Positions 36,548-44,930 of a stretch of DNA of 54,393 bases are shown here, piece after piece. The position numbers and the translations under genes were made by a program. The stretch is taken from the NCBI RefSeq assembly GCF_001936615.1, contig NZ_MLBF01000033.1, positions 1 to 54,393 of the forward strand, read 5' to 3'. The DNA is from Desulfosporosinus metallidurans (GTDB taxonomy: Bacteria; Bacillota; Desulfitobacteriia; Desulfitobacteriales; Desulfitobacteriaceae). Numbering within the stretch: position 1 is the first letter of the stretch; each line of letters begins with the position of its first letter. The notes beneath the pieces were generated by a model. The model was not told the origin of the DNA. It worked only from the letters and a program-made list of their open reading frames with translations, and did no database searches.

Positions 36548-38341
36548 GTGGAAGCCGAGCAAACTATGAAAACTATGCAACATATTGATAATGCCCTTGA
36601 ACTCCATAATGTTTCCTACCATTATCCAAACTCTATGGAACCTAGTTTGAGAAACATAAGTTTAACCGTTGATAAAGGAAAGTTCGTTGGGTTAATGGGT
36701 GCTACTGGGGCAGGGAAAACAACCTTGAGTTTATGCCTTAACGGTCTAATTCCCCAACTCTTGGAAGGAAAACTGATGGGTCAGGTTATCGTGGCCGGTC
36801 TTGACGTCAGGAAAACCGCAGTGCAGTCCTTATCCAAGATTCTCGGACTTGTCTTACAGGATCCGGAAACTCAAATTATTGGCCGCACCGTCGAAGAAGA
36901 TACCGCATTTGGCCCCCGTAATTTTTTGGTTCCGTTAGAAGAGATTAAACGAAGGGTCAATCAAACACTGGAAAAAGTTCGCCTTCAAGGGTACAATAAA
37001 CGCTTGACCCAGGAACTTTCAGGTGGAGAAAAACAACGCCTGGCGATTGCTGGCGTTCTCGTGATGGAGCCTGAAATCTTGGTACTCGACGAACCCACTT
37101 CGGAACTTGATCCAGTGGGAAGATCCGAAATCTTTGAAACATTGGATGATCTGCGGCGACAAAAAGAGTTAACGATTATGTTAGTCGAGCATTCCAGTGA
37201 AGAACTGATCAAAAAGGCCGATGAGGTCGTTGTGCTCAATCAGGGGGAAGTGGTTTGGCGAGGGGTTCCGACTGAACTGTTTCGCAATATTCCTCTCTTA
37301 CGTCAGTATGGGATAAAGCCCTTACCAGTCAGCCTCATCGGATGGGCTTTCTATGAAAGAGGTTGGGTTCCCTTTGACGAAATTCCTTTAGATATCCCCT
37401 CTGCAGAACACTTGGTCAGGGATTTGTTACCAAGGCATGGACAGTGGAGGGATAATCTTCAGTCACTTCAGCATCTTCAGCCCCAGAAGACGGATTCTTT
37501 CCAAGCTCAGAAAGAGGGAGCCGTTCGGATCAGAGACTTAATCTATCAATACAATTCAGGCCAGCCCGCTTTGCGGGGGATTAACCTAACTATAGCAACT
37601 GGTGAGTTTGTGGCCTTGATTGGGCAAAATGGTGCTGGCAAATCGACTTTGGCCAAACATTTGAATGGATTATTGAAACCAACGTGTGGAGATGTTATCG
37701 TAGAGGGCATGAATACCCTGAAGTATGATACAGCCCATTTGTCCAAAACGATCGGCTATGTCTTCCAAAACCCAGATCATCAGATTTTCTCAGTTACGGT
37801 TGAGAAAGAATTAGAATATGGGCTGAAAAATGCGGGTTTTAAAGGCCAGGAAATCAAAGAACGAGTTGATCAGGTGCTTAAGTCAACCGGGCTAGAGAGA
37901 TATCGACATGTTCATCCGTTCACCTTGGGAAAAGGAGAACGGCAACTGATTGCCGTGGCCTCTATCCTAGTCATTAAACCAAAACTACTTATTATTGACG
38001 AACCGACGACGGGATCAGACTGGGCAGGGGTTCAGACAATGATGGCTTTAATAAGCCAACTCCATCTTGCTGGAACCACCATAGTTATGATTAGTCATGA
38101 TATGGACCTTGTAGCCCAATACGCTCAGCGAGTTATTGTCCTTAAAGACGGCGGCATTTTGTTAGATGGTAGCCCCCGTGATGTCTTTTCAAAAGAAGAA
38201 CTCCTTCTTGACGCTGCTATTGTCCCACCCCAACTTTGTAGGCTTTCCTCTCGATTGAAGGATGTTTTGTTTCAGGAAACTTTGATCGAACCTGAGGAGT
38301 TCATTGCGCTGTTCGAAAATGGGAGGGTGACGGGACGTTGA
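36548..38341 (+). CDS. ECF transporter ATPase, fused EcfA1-EcfA2
   Basis: About 597 residues carrying two complete ABC ATPase domains in one chain. The first has Walker A GATGAGKTT, signature LSGGEKQR and Walker B ILVLDEPTSELD. The second (from about residue 320) has Walker A GQNGAGKST, a degenerate signature LGKGERQ and Walker B LLIIDEPTTGSD. In most ECF systems these are two proteins. The GTG at 36548 with GAGG eight bases upstream is preferred to the GTG at 36539. It energises the CblT-like S component and overlaps the EcfT gene. Confidence 0.9.
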   Translation: MEAEQTMKTMQHIDNALELHNVSYHYPNSMEPSLRNISLTVDKGKFVGLMGATGAGKTTLSLCLNGLIPQLLEGKLMGQVIVAGLDVRKTAVQSLSKILGLVLQDPETQIIGRTVEEDTAFGPRNFLVPLEEIKRRVNQTLEKVRLQGYNKRLTQELSGGEKQRLAIAGVLVMEPEILVLDEPTSELDPVGRSEIFETLDDLRRQKELTIMLVEHSSEELIKKADEVVVLNQGEVVWRGVPTELFRNIPLLRQYGIKPLPVSLIGWAFYERGWVPFDEIPLDIPSAEHLVRDLLPRHGQWRDNLQSLQHLQPQKTDSFQAQKEGAVRIRDLIYQYNSGQPALRGINLTIATGEFVALIGQNGAGKSTLAKHLNGLLKPTCGDVIVEGMNTLKYDTAHLSKTIGYVFQNPDHQIFSVTVEKELEYGLKNAGFKGQEIKERVDQVLKSTGLERYRHVHPFTLGKGERQLIAVASILVIKPKLLIIDEPTTGSDWAGVQTMMALISQLHLAGTTIVMISHDMDLVAQYAQRVIVLKDGGILLDGSPRDVFSKEELLLDAAIVPPQLCRLSSRLKDVLFQETLIEPEEFIALFENGRVTGR

Positions 38342-39147
38342 TAGAGTACTTGCCGGGAAATACCCTTATTCATCGTTTAGACGTTCGTACTAAAATGCTC
38401 GGTTTCTTAGGAATCCTCATTCTCTCTTTCTTATTTCAAGCTCCACAGTATCAGCTTTGGATCGTTGTTTTGACAGGACTTTTAGCTTTTTGGATAAAAA
38501 TCCCTCTGCGAAAAATTGGGGGAATGATGGTTCCCTTGATTCCCATTGTCATTTCGATTATTCTTATCACAGGATTTACATTTGCACCGGAGCGCTTTGA
38601 TCGGGTCTCTAGCCAAACCATCCTCTTTTATGCCCTGCCGGGGAACCGGTTGGGAGCAACGGTGGGGGGATTTCTGATGGGTACCACATTTCTCTTACGA
38701 CTCTTTAGTTTGATGATTGCTTCTTCCGTGCTGACTTTGACCACGTCGATGGATGATTTTATCCAATTCTTTTATAAGCTTAAAGTTCCAGCAGAGATAT
38801 CTATGATGCTAACAACGGCAATCCGATTTATTCCTACTCTAGATAAAAAACGAAGACAGATCTTAGAGGCTCAAAAAGCTCGCGGGACGAGATTTAATGA
38901 GAAGGGAATCACCGGTTCCATTCGATCCTATCTTCCGATTATGATTCCTATGTTTATTAATTCTATTTTAATGGCTAATTCATTATCCATGGCCATGCTT
39001 AATCGGGGGTATGGCTTGTCGCGAACTTGGACATCAATGAAAGAAATTGCCTTTGCCCCAAGGGATTTTTGGACAATTTCTCTGATTGCTTTATCGCTCA
39101 CAATAGCCATCTTCGTCCGATTTGGACTGCACCTTGGGGTTTTATAG
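38338..39147 (+). CDS. ecfT: ECF transporter transmembrane component EcfT
   Basis: 269-residue membrane scaffold protein. The start TTG overlaps the ATPase stop in a TTGA arrangement, so it is translationally coupled. It reads IEYLPGNTLIHRLDVRTKML at the N-terminus, a standard EcfT signature, and has the coupling-helix motifs with the A-R-G box (AQKARGTRFNEKG) and MLNRGYG. Completes an ECF importer with cblT and the fused ATPase. Confidence 0.9.
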   Translation: MIEYLPGNTLIHRLDVRTKMLGFLGILILSFLFQAPQYQLWIVVLTGLLAFWIKIPLRKIGGMMVPLIPIVISIILITGFTFAPERFDRVSSQTILFYALPGNRLGATVGGFLMGTTFLLRLFSLMIASSVLTLTTSMDDFIQFFYKLKVPAEISMMLTTAIRFIPTLDKKRRQILEAQKARGTRFNEKGITGSIRSYLPIMIPMFINSILMANSLSMAMLNRGYGLSRTWTSMKEIAFAPRDFWTISLIALSLTIAIFVRFGLHLGVL

Positions 39148-39190
39148 CTCTATTGAAATGATTAATTTTTAGTTAGGTGGAGAGGGAACA

Positions 39191-40318
39191 ATGGCACGAG
39201 ACAAAGATCGACATACTTGGCGTGAAGGATATACAACAGGAAGCTGTGCTGCTGGTGCTGCTAAAGTTGCCTGCCTGCTCCTCCGAGGGAACAGCTTACC
39301 TGAGCAGGTAGAGATCCCCCTGCCGAATTCTGGGCGTTTAAAGATGCCCATCGAGGGGGGAGAATCAAACTATCCAGTAGCCATGGCGAGCATTCTCAAA
39401 AACGGCGGAGATGATGCGGATATCACACATGGACTTGAAATCCGGGCGGTTGTACGCCAGCTTTCCCCTCAAGGAATTGTTCACATCCGAGGAGGCCAAG
39501 GAGTTGGGACTGTTACAAAAAAAGGATTAGCCATGGAAGTCGGGGAAAGTGCTATTAACCCTGTGCCCAGAAAGATGATTCTTGAAGCGGTCAGAGAAGT
39601 CTTCCCTGAAGAAGAGCTTGAAATAATCATCGAAGTTCCTGACGGAGAGGATGCTGCTTTGCGCACCCTTAATCCCAGGTTAGGGATTGTCGGAGGAATT
39701 TCAATACTTGGGACTTGTGGAATTGTCCGTCCGATGTCCGAAGAAGCATTCAAAACCTCGATCTTACCGGAGTTAAATCAGGCTGTAGCTTACGGCCATA
39801 AAACAATCGTGCTCACCCCTGGGCACTATGGGTATCGAGTCGCAACGGAACGCTTTAAGGTTCCGACCGAAGCCGTAATCCAAATGAGTAATTTTGTTGG
39901 TTTTCTCTTAGAAGAAGCAGCCTACCGGGGGATTGAAAAAGTTATATTACTGGGGCATATCGGAAAGCTGATTAAAGTCTCAGGTGGCATCTTCCACACT
40001 CACAATCGTGTCGCCGATGCCCGCAATGAAATTTTACTGGCGTACGGTGCACTTGCTGGAATTAAGATAGAAACCTTAGCTCGTTTGGCTGAGTTCCCAA
40101 CGACTGAGGGGGCTACTATAGAACTTATGAATCTCGGCGAGCAAAAGCTACTCCACCATCTGGCCCATTTGGCCAGTGAACGGGCCCAGGCATTCACTTT
40201 TGGACGTCTGACCGTTGGTACGATTATGACATTGTTGAATGGTCAACCGATTGGCTGGGATACGAAGGCTCGCGAAATTGTGGAAGAACAACGCTGGGAG
40301 TGGTCTGTTGATGCATAA
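39191..40318 (+). CDS. cbiD: Cobalt-precorrin-5B (C1)-methyltransferase CbiD
   Basis: Methylates C1 of cobalt-precorrin-5B in the anaerobic cobalamin pathway. 375 residues with the signature REGYTTGSCAAGAAKVA near the start, then the LGIVGGISILGTCGIVRPMS region and the late HIGKLIKVSGGIFHTHNRVAD motif. Good ribosome binding site (GGTGGAGAGGG). It is the last gene of the riboswitch operon. The other cbi genes that normally follow are not here, so the pathway is split or this end of the operon has been rearranged. Confidence 0.93.
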   Translation: MARDKDRHTWREGYTTGSCAAGAAKVACLLLRGNSLPEQVEIPLPNSGRLKMPIEGGESNYPVAMASILKNGGDDADITHGLEIRAVVRQLSPQGIVHIRGGQGVGTVTKKGLAMEVGESAINPVPRKMILEAVREVFPEEELEIIIEVPDGEDAALRTLNPRLGIVGGISILGTCGIVRPMSEEAFKTSILPELNQAVAYGHKTIVLTPGHYGYRVATERFKVPTEAVIQMSNFVGFLLEEAAYRGIEKVILLGHIGKLIKVSGGIFHTHNRVADARNEILLAYGALAGIKIETLARLAEFPTTEGATIELMNLGEQKLLHHLAHLASERAQAFTFGRLTVGTIMTLLNGQPIGWDTKAREIVEEQRWEWSVDA

Positions 40319-41354
40319 TCCAAATCTAAAATATACTCTCAGCTGTCTGAGTAGAATAAAGTGAACACGCAGAGAAGCTGTCGCTAAGACATTAACACTG
40401 AATCAAATTGAACAAAATAAGGCTGTGTATTTCGTTTAGGCAAGAATTTGCGGAGGATTTTGGTTGAAGCAAGTTGTTAATTAGGGACTGAAATGACGAT
40501 CATGTTCCCGTGGACAAAGCACGTGGAGACGGTAGTTTGTCTGCAAATAAAGCACAGTTGAAAAGTCGCTTATGGTGCGGGTTTGCGGGTTTTAGGCATG
40601 TGCGTGGGATGAGTACAAGATGTGCTTTTGAGGAAATATATGGGACAAATTTACGTATGTGTTGCATAACCTTGTCCGTCGGAACATGTTCTTCGTACAT
40701 GGGAACATATTTTAGATAGTAATTATTGACAATTACTTAGTAATTTATGGTACGTTTGGAGACCTTTGATATGTCACAACTAATACCCCTTCTACGTTAG
40801 GAGGGGCTTTTTTTTAGATTTGGGAAAAGTTCTAGGCTATCTTGAATTTGGATTACAAAGGTTGCTTCTTATGTCCTTCTACCAATATTCACGCCTTGCT
40901 GCAATTCAATACTACACAATAACAGTTATTTTCGCGAATCTAAAGACTTGATATGAGATAACCAAGAAATTTTACTATAAATTTATACAAAATTACGACA
41001 AGTGAATCTGGGAATTTATGTTACGATAACAGTGGTACAAGCAGTTTTATCGCTCGAACACCCACAAATAATCAAATTATGTGCGCAATACTGGTAGAAT
41101 TACCAGGAACAAGGTTAGAAATATTCGATATGCTTATCTTCATTTTAGGGTAGAAACAGGTTATCTACGCTAAGATAATTGCTAACAGTTATTGATCACA
41201 TGAGGAGATTAGTGTTTATACTTGAATGGTTCTTAGAATACGTACGATAAAACTTTTAGCTAAACGCTAAATATCAGATAACAAAAGTTTATATGATATT
41301 ACACATTTAAGTTGTAAATACTTCAGGGATATTTTTAAATATTCATAGGAAAAG
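40319..41354. other. About 1 kb without a recognisable gene, upstream of the M16/radical SAM cluster
   Basis: Short open frames exist (for example 40510-40719) but none has a ribosome binding site with a convincing protein. A terminator lies at 40786-40816. 40820-41350 is AT-rich with no ORF above about 20 codons. One 16-codon frame at 41200-41250 (MRRLVFILEWFLEYVR) is noted without support. The region could hold the promoter and leader of the next cluster or be remnants. Confidence 0.5.
40786..40816 (+). terminator. Rho-independent terminator
   Basis: CCCCTTC (40786-40792) pairs with GGAGGGG (40800-40806), followed by C and nine T. No clear gene lies directly upstream on this strand other than cbiD, 470 bases before. 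Confidence 0.75.
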
Positions 41355-42653
41355 GTGAAGTTATTGAGCTATGATATAAAATTTGATGATATTAATAGCA
41401 TTTACGCTAAAAAAATATTCCCGAATAAGTGCCAGTTGCTAATAGAAAAATTACCTTGGTCTTTTACTACTTCAATAGGTGTCTGGGTTAAAGTTGGATC
41501 AAAATATGATAAGGAAGATGAAAAAGGTCTAAGCCACTTAATTGAGCACCTTTTGTTTAGGGGGACTCAGAATCGTTCAGCTCAGGAAATTGTAAACTAC
41601 ATGGAATCAGTTGGTGGAGAAATTAACGCTTTTACAGAAAGGGAGCTAACATGTTTTTCGGTGAAAATATTAAAGGGCGACGTTCAGAGAGGTATTGAAT
41701 TACTTTATGACCTTGTCGCAAAACCTCTTTTTAATGATGAGGATATTGCAAAGGAAAAAGAAATAGTTAAACGAGAAATAGAAGAGCAAGAAGAAGATTA
41801 TCATTTGAGAGTTCATGATTTACTGATCAAAAATATGTACCCAAACTCTTTGGGTTATCACATTTATGGAGATAAAAAAAACTTAGATAATCTTAGTAAA
41901 GAAAAAATCGAAAATTTTTATAGAAAGTTTTATATACCCGAAAATATTGCCATATCCGTAACCGGAAACTTTGATGAAAGCTTAATTGAAGATTTAGTTA
42001 AAAGAACGTTCGCTTCCCTTCCTACTAGTCATTTTAGTCCGAACCAATTAATAGTTCCCACAATTAAACGTAATTTGAGCTTTTTTGAGAAAGATGTTGA
42101 ACAAACTTATTTTTGTCTTGGTACAGAAGGGTTGAAGCAAACCGACCCTGATCGAGTAATTATGTTTGTGATAAGCTCTTTATTAGGAGAGGGTATGAGC
42201 TCCCGGCTTTATAAAAAAGTTAGGGAAGAATTTGGGCTTGCTTATACAATCTATTCATACTACACCCTTTATGTAGAAACGGGGGCATTTTTAATAACCG
42301 GTATTACCCAAAACGGTCAATTAAAATCTGTTTTAGAAATTTTAAAAAATGAATTATATAATATTTGTAATTTTAAAGTATCTAAGGAAGAACTCAATAT
42401 GGCTAAAGCTAAATTACAAGGGAATTTTTTCTTTAACCTTGAACAAGTAGCAAATAGGATGATACGACTTTCAAAACTAAATGATTGGCATGGTAGACAT
42501 TATTCCATAACGGAAGAACTTAAAATGATTGAAATAATCTCAATTGATGACGTAGTAAGAGTAGCAGACAGATTATTTAAAAGTGACAATTGGAACTTAT
42601 CTATTATAGGAAGAAATTTAGAAATAAACCTAAAGGAGATGTTTGTGTTATGA
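41355..42653 (+). CDS. M16 family zinc peptidase (PqqF/processing-peptidase-like)
   Basis: 432 residues. The inverted zinc motif HLIEH (His61, Glu64, His65) is followed 76 residues later by Glu141 in VKREIEEQEED, the full M16B catalytic set. The second, inactive half contains the FGLAYTIYSYYTL region with the R/Y pair, as in processing peptidases. GTG at 41355 or TTG at 41364 could be the start. AGGAAAAGGTG fits either. The stop overlaps the ATG of the first radical SAM gene (ATGA), so the two are translated together. M16 peptidases cut peptides in PQQ and subtilosin biosynthesis, and a similar role is inferred here. Confidence 0.88.
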   Translation: MKLLSYDIKFDDINSIYAKKIFPNKCQLLIEKLPWSFTTSIGVWVKVGSKYDKEDEKGLSHLIEHLLFRGTQNRSAQEIVNYMESVGGEINAFTERELTCFSVKILKGDVQRGIELLYDLVAKPLFNDEDIAKEKEIVKREIEEQEEDYHLRVHDLLIKNMYPNSLGYHIYGDKKNLDNLSKEKIENFYRKFYIPENIAISVTGNFDESLIEDLVKRTFASLPTSHFSPNQLIVPTIKRNLSFFEKDVEQTYFCLGTEGLKQTDPDRVIMFVISSLLGEGMSSRLYKKVREEFGLAYTIYSYYTLYVETGAFLITGITQNGQLKSVLEILKNELYNICNFKVSKEELNMAKAKLQGNFFFNLEQVANRMIRLSKLNDWHGRHYSITEELKMIEIISIDDVVRVADRLFKSDNWNLSIIGRNLEINLKEMFVL

Positions 42654-44302
42654 GTCAATTAAAAAGAGATGTTGTGTTAGTAAATCCAAAGGATGGAGAT
42701 ATGCCCTATGATTATTACGCTACTTACGAAAATCTTGGGATAGCATATTTGACTGCTTCTTTAAGAGACAATGGCATATCTGTAGCCATAGTTGACGCTT
42801 ATGCAAGAAACATGGATTACGAAGAAGTATTAAGAGAAATAGCCTCATACTCTCCTCGCCTTGTAGGATTCACCTCAACTTATAGAAGTTATCCTGAAGC
42901 TGTGATAATTGCAGAATCTGTTAAGAATATCGCATCTGGAGTTCATATAACAATAGGCGGGGAACATGTTACGTATGCCGCTAACGAAATATTAAACGAA
43001 ACTACTTTGTTTGACAGTATTGTTCTTGGGGAAGGCGAAGTGACCATTGTAGAATTATTTAAGGCAATTTCTTCAGGAAACGATTTAGCTAGCGTTCAAG
43101 GTTTATCATACCGAAAGAATGGCCAAATTTTTAAAAATAACTATTGCCTTCCTATTTCAGATTTGGACACTATTCCATTTCCCGCACGGGATACATTAGA
43201 TTATTGTATTGAAAATCATAAACCAGGACTTATTGGTATTTTGGGTAGCCGCGGTTGTGCATTTAATTGCAGTTTCTGTAATGCAAATGAATTTTTTAGC
43301 CTAGGTACTAAACCGAGCTGGCGAAAGCGATCTCCTAAAAATATAGTAGATGAGCTAGAATATATATATAAGAATTATTACGATAAAGGTTTATATAAGC
43401 TGATATATTTCTATGATGCAACTTTTGTATATCCTAATCCTTCTGGAAGGCAGTGGGTTCGTGAAATATGCGAGGAAATAATTAAGCGCGATATACATGT
43501 AACTTTTGAAATTAACTGCCGCGCAGACAGTTTTACTGGAATTGACGATGATCTTGTGCCCTTACTTAAAAAGGCCGGCCTTAAAAGCGTTTTCGTTGGA
43601 TTAGAATCGGGGTCAGAAGACGTTTTGAGTCATTATAATAAAAAAGTATCTGTTAACCAAAATATATATGTTATGGAAATCCTAAAACGGCACGGGATCC
43701 AAAGTACAACCAATGGATTTATCATGCTAAACCCTTTTATTACACTTAATGGTTTAAAGGATAGCGCCAATTTTCTTTTAAAAGTAGAACAATGCACATA
43801 TTGGAACCTTAGCCAGAAAATACAGCTGTTCCCCGGGATTAATCTTACAAAAGATTTAAAAAATATGGGTCTCTTGCTGGATACTTATAAGCATACTGAA
43901 GTTTATGCGTACAAATTCAAGGACCCACGTGTTGAGGTTTTGGCTGAGGCTCTTGACTTCTCTAGAGAAGACATACCCACTCGCGAGAACCACTTAATCA
44001 GATATGTGGAGATTTTGGGAAGTCAATTAATGGATATGGTAACCAACTCAGATCTGTTAAACGATGAAGAAGCTGAAAAGCTAATAAAATACAAAAAAAG
44101 TATAGATGAAAATCGGATGGAAATTTTCCATCATAATCTGGTTTTTTTCGCGAAAGCTGTGGATTTAGCTTTAGAAAACTGGACTACTAATGGCTTTTTA
44201 GAGATAAAAAGAGACTATTTAGAAGAAATGGATAGTAAGCTTAATAAGCTTAACGATAATTTTGAAAAATTTTTAAAATTTTTAGATTTCCTGGTTAAAT
44301 AA
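42650..44302 (+). CDS. B12-binding-domain radical SAM protein, paralog 1
   Basis: 550 residues. The N-terminal cobalamin-binding-like domain (residues about 7-150) begins RDVVLVNPKDGDMPYDYYA and contains GGEHVTYAANEIL, as in BchE-type enzymes. It is followed by the radical SAM core with cysteines 203, 207 and 210 in RGCAFNCSFCNANEFF and an alpha-helical C-terminal extension of about 150 residues. The domain type usually methylates unactivated carbon or rearranges rings; the substrate is unknown. ATG overlaps the peptidase stop, with AAAGGAGATG upstream. The gene for a 35-residue peptide follows 35 bases after its stop. Confidence 0.87.
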   Translation: MSQLKRDVVLVNPKDGDMPYDYYATYENLGIAYLTASLRDNGISVAIVDAYARNMDYEEVLREIASYSPRLVGFTSTYRSYPEAVIIAESVKNIASGVHITIGGEHVTYAANEILNETTLFDSIVLGEGEVTIVELFKAISSGNDLASVQGLSYRKNGQIFKNNYCLPISDLDTIPFPARDTLDYCIENHKPGLIGILGSRGCAFNCSFCNANEFFSLGTKPSWRKRSPKNIVDELEYIYKNYYDKGLYKLIYFYDATFVYPNPSGRQWVREICEEIIKRDIHVTFEINCRADSFTGIDDDLVPLLKKAGLKSVFVGLESGSEDVLSHYNKKVSVNQNIYVMEILKRHGIQSTTNGFIMLNPFITLNGLKDSANFLLKVEQCTYWNLSQKIQLFPGINLTKDLKNMGLLLDTYKHTEVYAYKFKDPRVEVLAEALDFSREDIPTRENHLIRYVEILGSQLMDMVTNSDLLNDEEAEKLIKYKKSIDENRMEIFHHNLVFFAKAVDLALENWTTNGFLEIKRDYLEEMDSKLNKLNDNFEKFLKFLDFLVK

Positions 44303-44337
44303 CTAGGAAGAATATTTAAAGGAAAGGAGGAATAAAA

Positions 44338-44445
44338 ATGGCAATTAACTTAATGGCTCCTTTAAGTGACAAAAAGGTAGTTAAACTAGCTGAGAACTTA
44401 AGTAAAAAAATTGACCAAAAATTAGCTGAAAAAGAGTCCAAGTAG
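44338..44445 (+). CDS. 35-residue lysine-rich peptide, candidate precursor or scaffold peptide
   Basis: ATG at 44338 with GGAAAGGAGG seven bases upstream, one of the strongest ribosome binding sites in the window. The peptide starts MAINLMAPLSDKK and ends KKIDQKLAEKESK. It has eight lysines and five acidic residues, five leucines, and no cysteine, glycine, histidine or aromatic residue. It is predicted to be an amphipathic helix. It sits between the radical SAM genes 1 and 2 in the same direction and is followed by a hairpin. Size, position and neighbours fit a substrate or scaffold for the adjacent radical SAM and M16 enzymes. That role is inference. Confidence 0.7.
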   Translation: MAINLMAPLSDKKVVKLAENLSKKIDQKLAEKESK

Positions 44446-44461
44446 TAAAACCTAACAGGAC

Positions 44462-44490
44462 AGCGGAAGTTGCATTTTGTAGCTTCCGCT
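44462..44490 (+). terminator. Hairpin after the peptide gene
   Basis: AGCGGAAG (44462-44469) pairs with CTTCCGCT (44483-44490), 13-base loop, followed by AATATTCCTTTAATA. Weak T tail, so it may be a partial terminator or an mRNA-stabilising hairpin that raises peptide-gene expression relative to downstream genes. Confidence 0.5.
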
Positions 44491-44856
44491 AATATTCCTT
44501 TAATATACTCTCGGATTTTAATAATAACTGCCAAATTCAGATAATTAGCCCAGAAACTTTGGTCTTAAAGAGTAAAATCTGTCTTCTTTCGATTCACTCT
44601 AAAAGGGCATACCAAAAAGCCATGATGCATCAACACCTTGGAAGATCATCTGGTTAAAACCGCTGAGAATGCTATAAAGGGGAACACGGCACAGTTTATT
44701 CACCAATACGGTGATAAACCGATTTTCGGCATAGTTAGCAAAAAGAGCAGAAACGATCGAACATGGAGGGTAGATCCTGTGGAGAATAGGAATTTCTAAT
44801 TGGATGTTCATGAAAATGAAATCCCCTTACCGAAAAGTAGGAGGAATTGAATATTG

Positions 44857-44928
44857 ATGCTCAAGCAAAGCCTTGTCCCATCTAACTTGGCAAATGCCGA
44901 GAGTCTATTAATTATTCGAGGAGGATGA
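44857..44928 (+). CDS. Candidate 23-residue peptide overlapping the next ribosome binding site
   Basis: AGGAGG at 44839-44844 precedes an in-frame TTG (44854) and ATG (44857). The short frame begins MLKQSLVPSN and ends LLIIRGG, and its last codons (CGA GGA GGA TGA) are the ribosome binding site of the second radical SAM gene. This is either a leader peptide for translational coupling or a second small substrate. 44491-44838 upstream shows no convincing gene. Confidence 0.35.
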   Translation: MLKQSLVPSNLANAESLLIIRGG

Positions 44929-44930
44929 AA

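Noticed and set aside
40510..40719. Open frame of 69 codons after cbiD
   Set aside because: Composition and start context are not convincing and no family is recognised; possibly a scrap of a lost gene.
44599..44811. Minus-strand open frame of 70 codons between the peptide gene and radical SAM 2
   Set aside because: No ribosome binding site, no recognisable domain, and it lies opposite to a consistent plus-strand operon; treated as chance.
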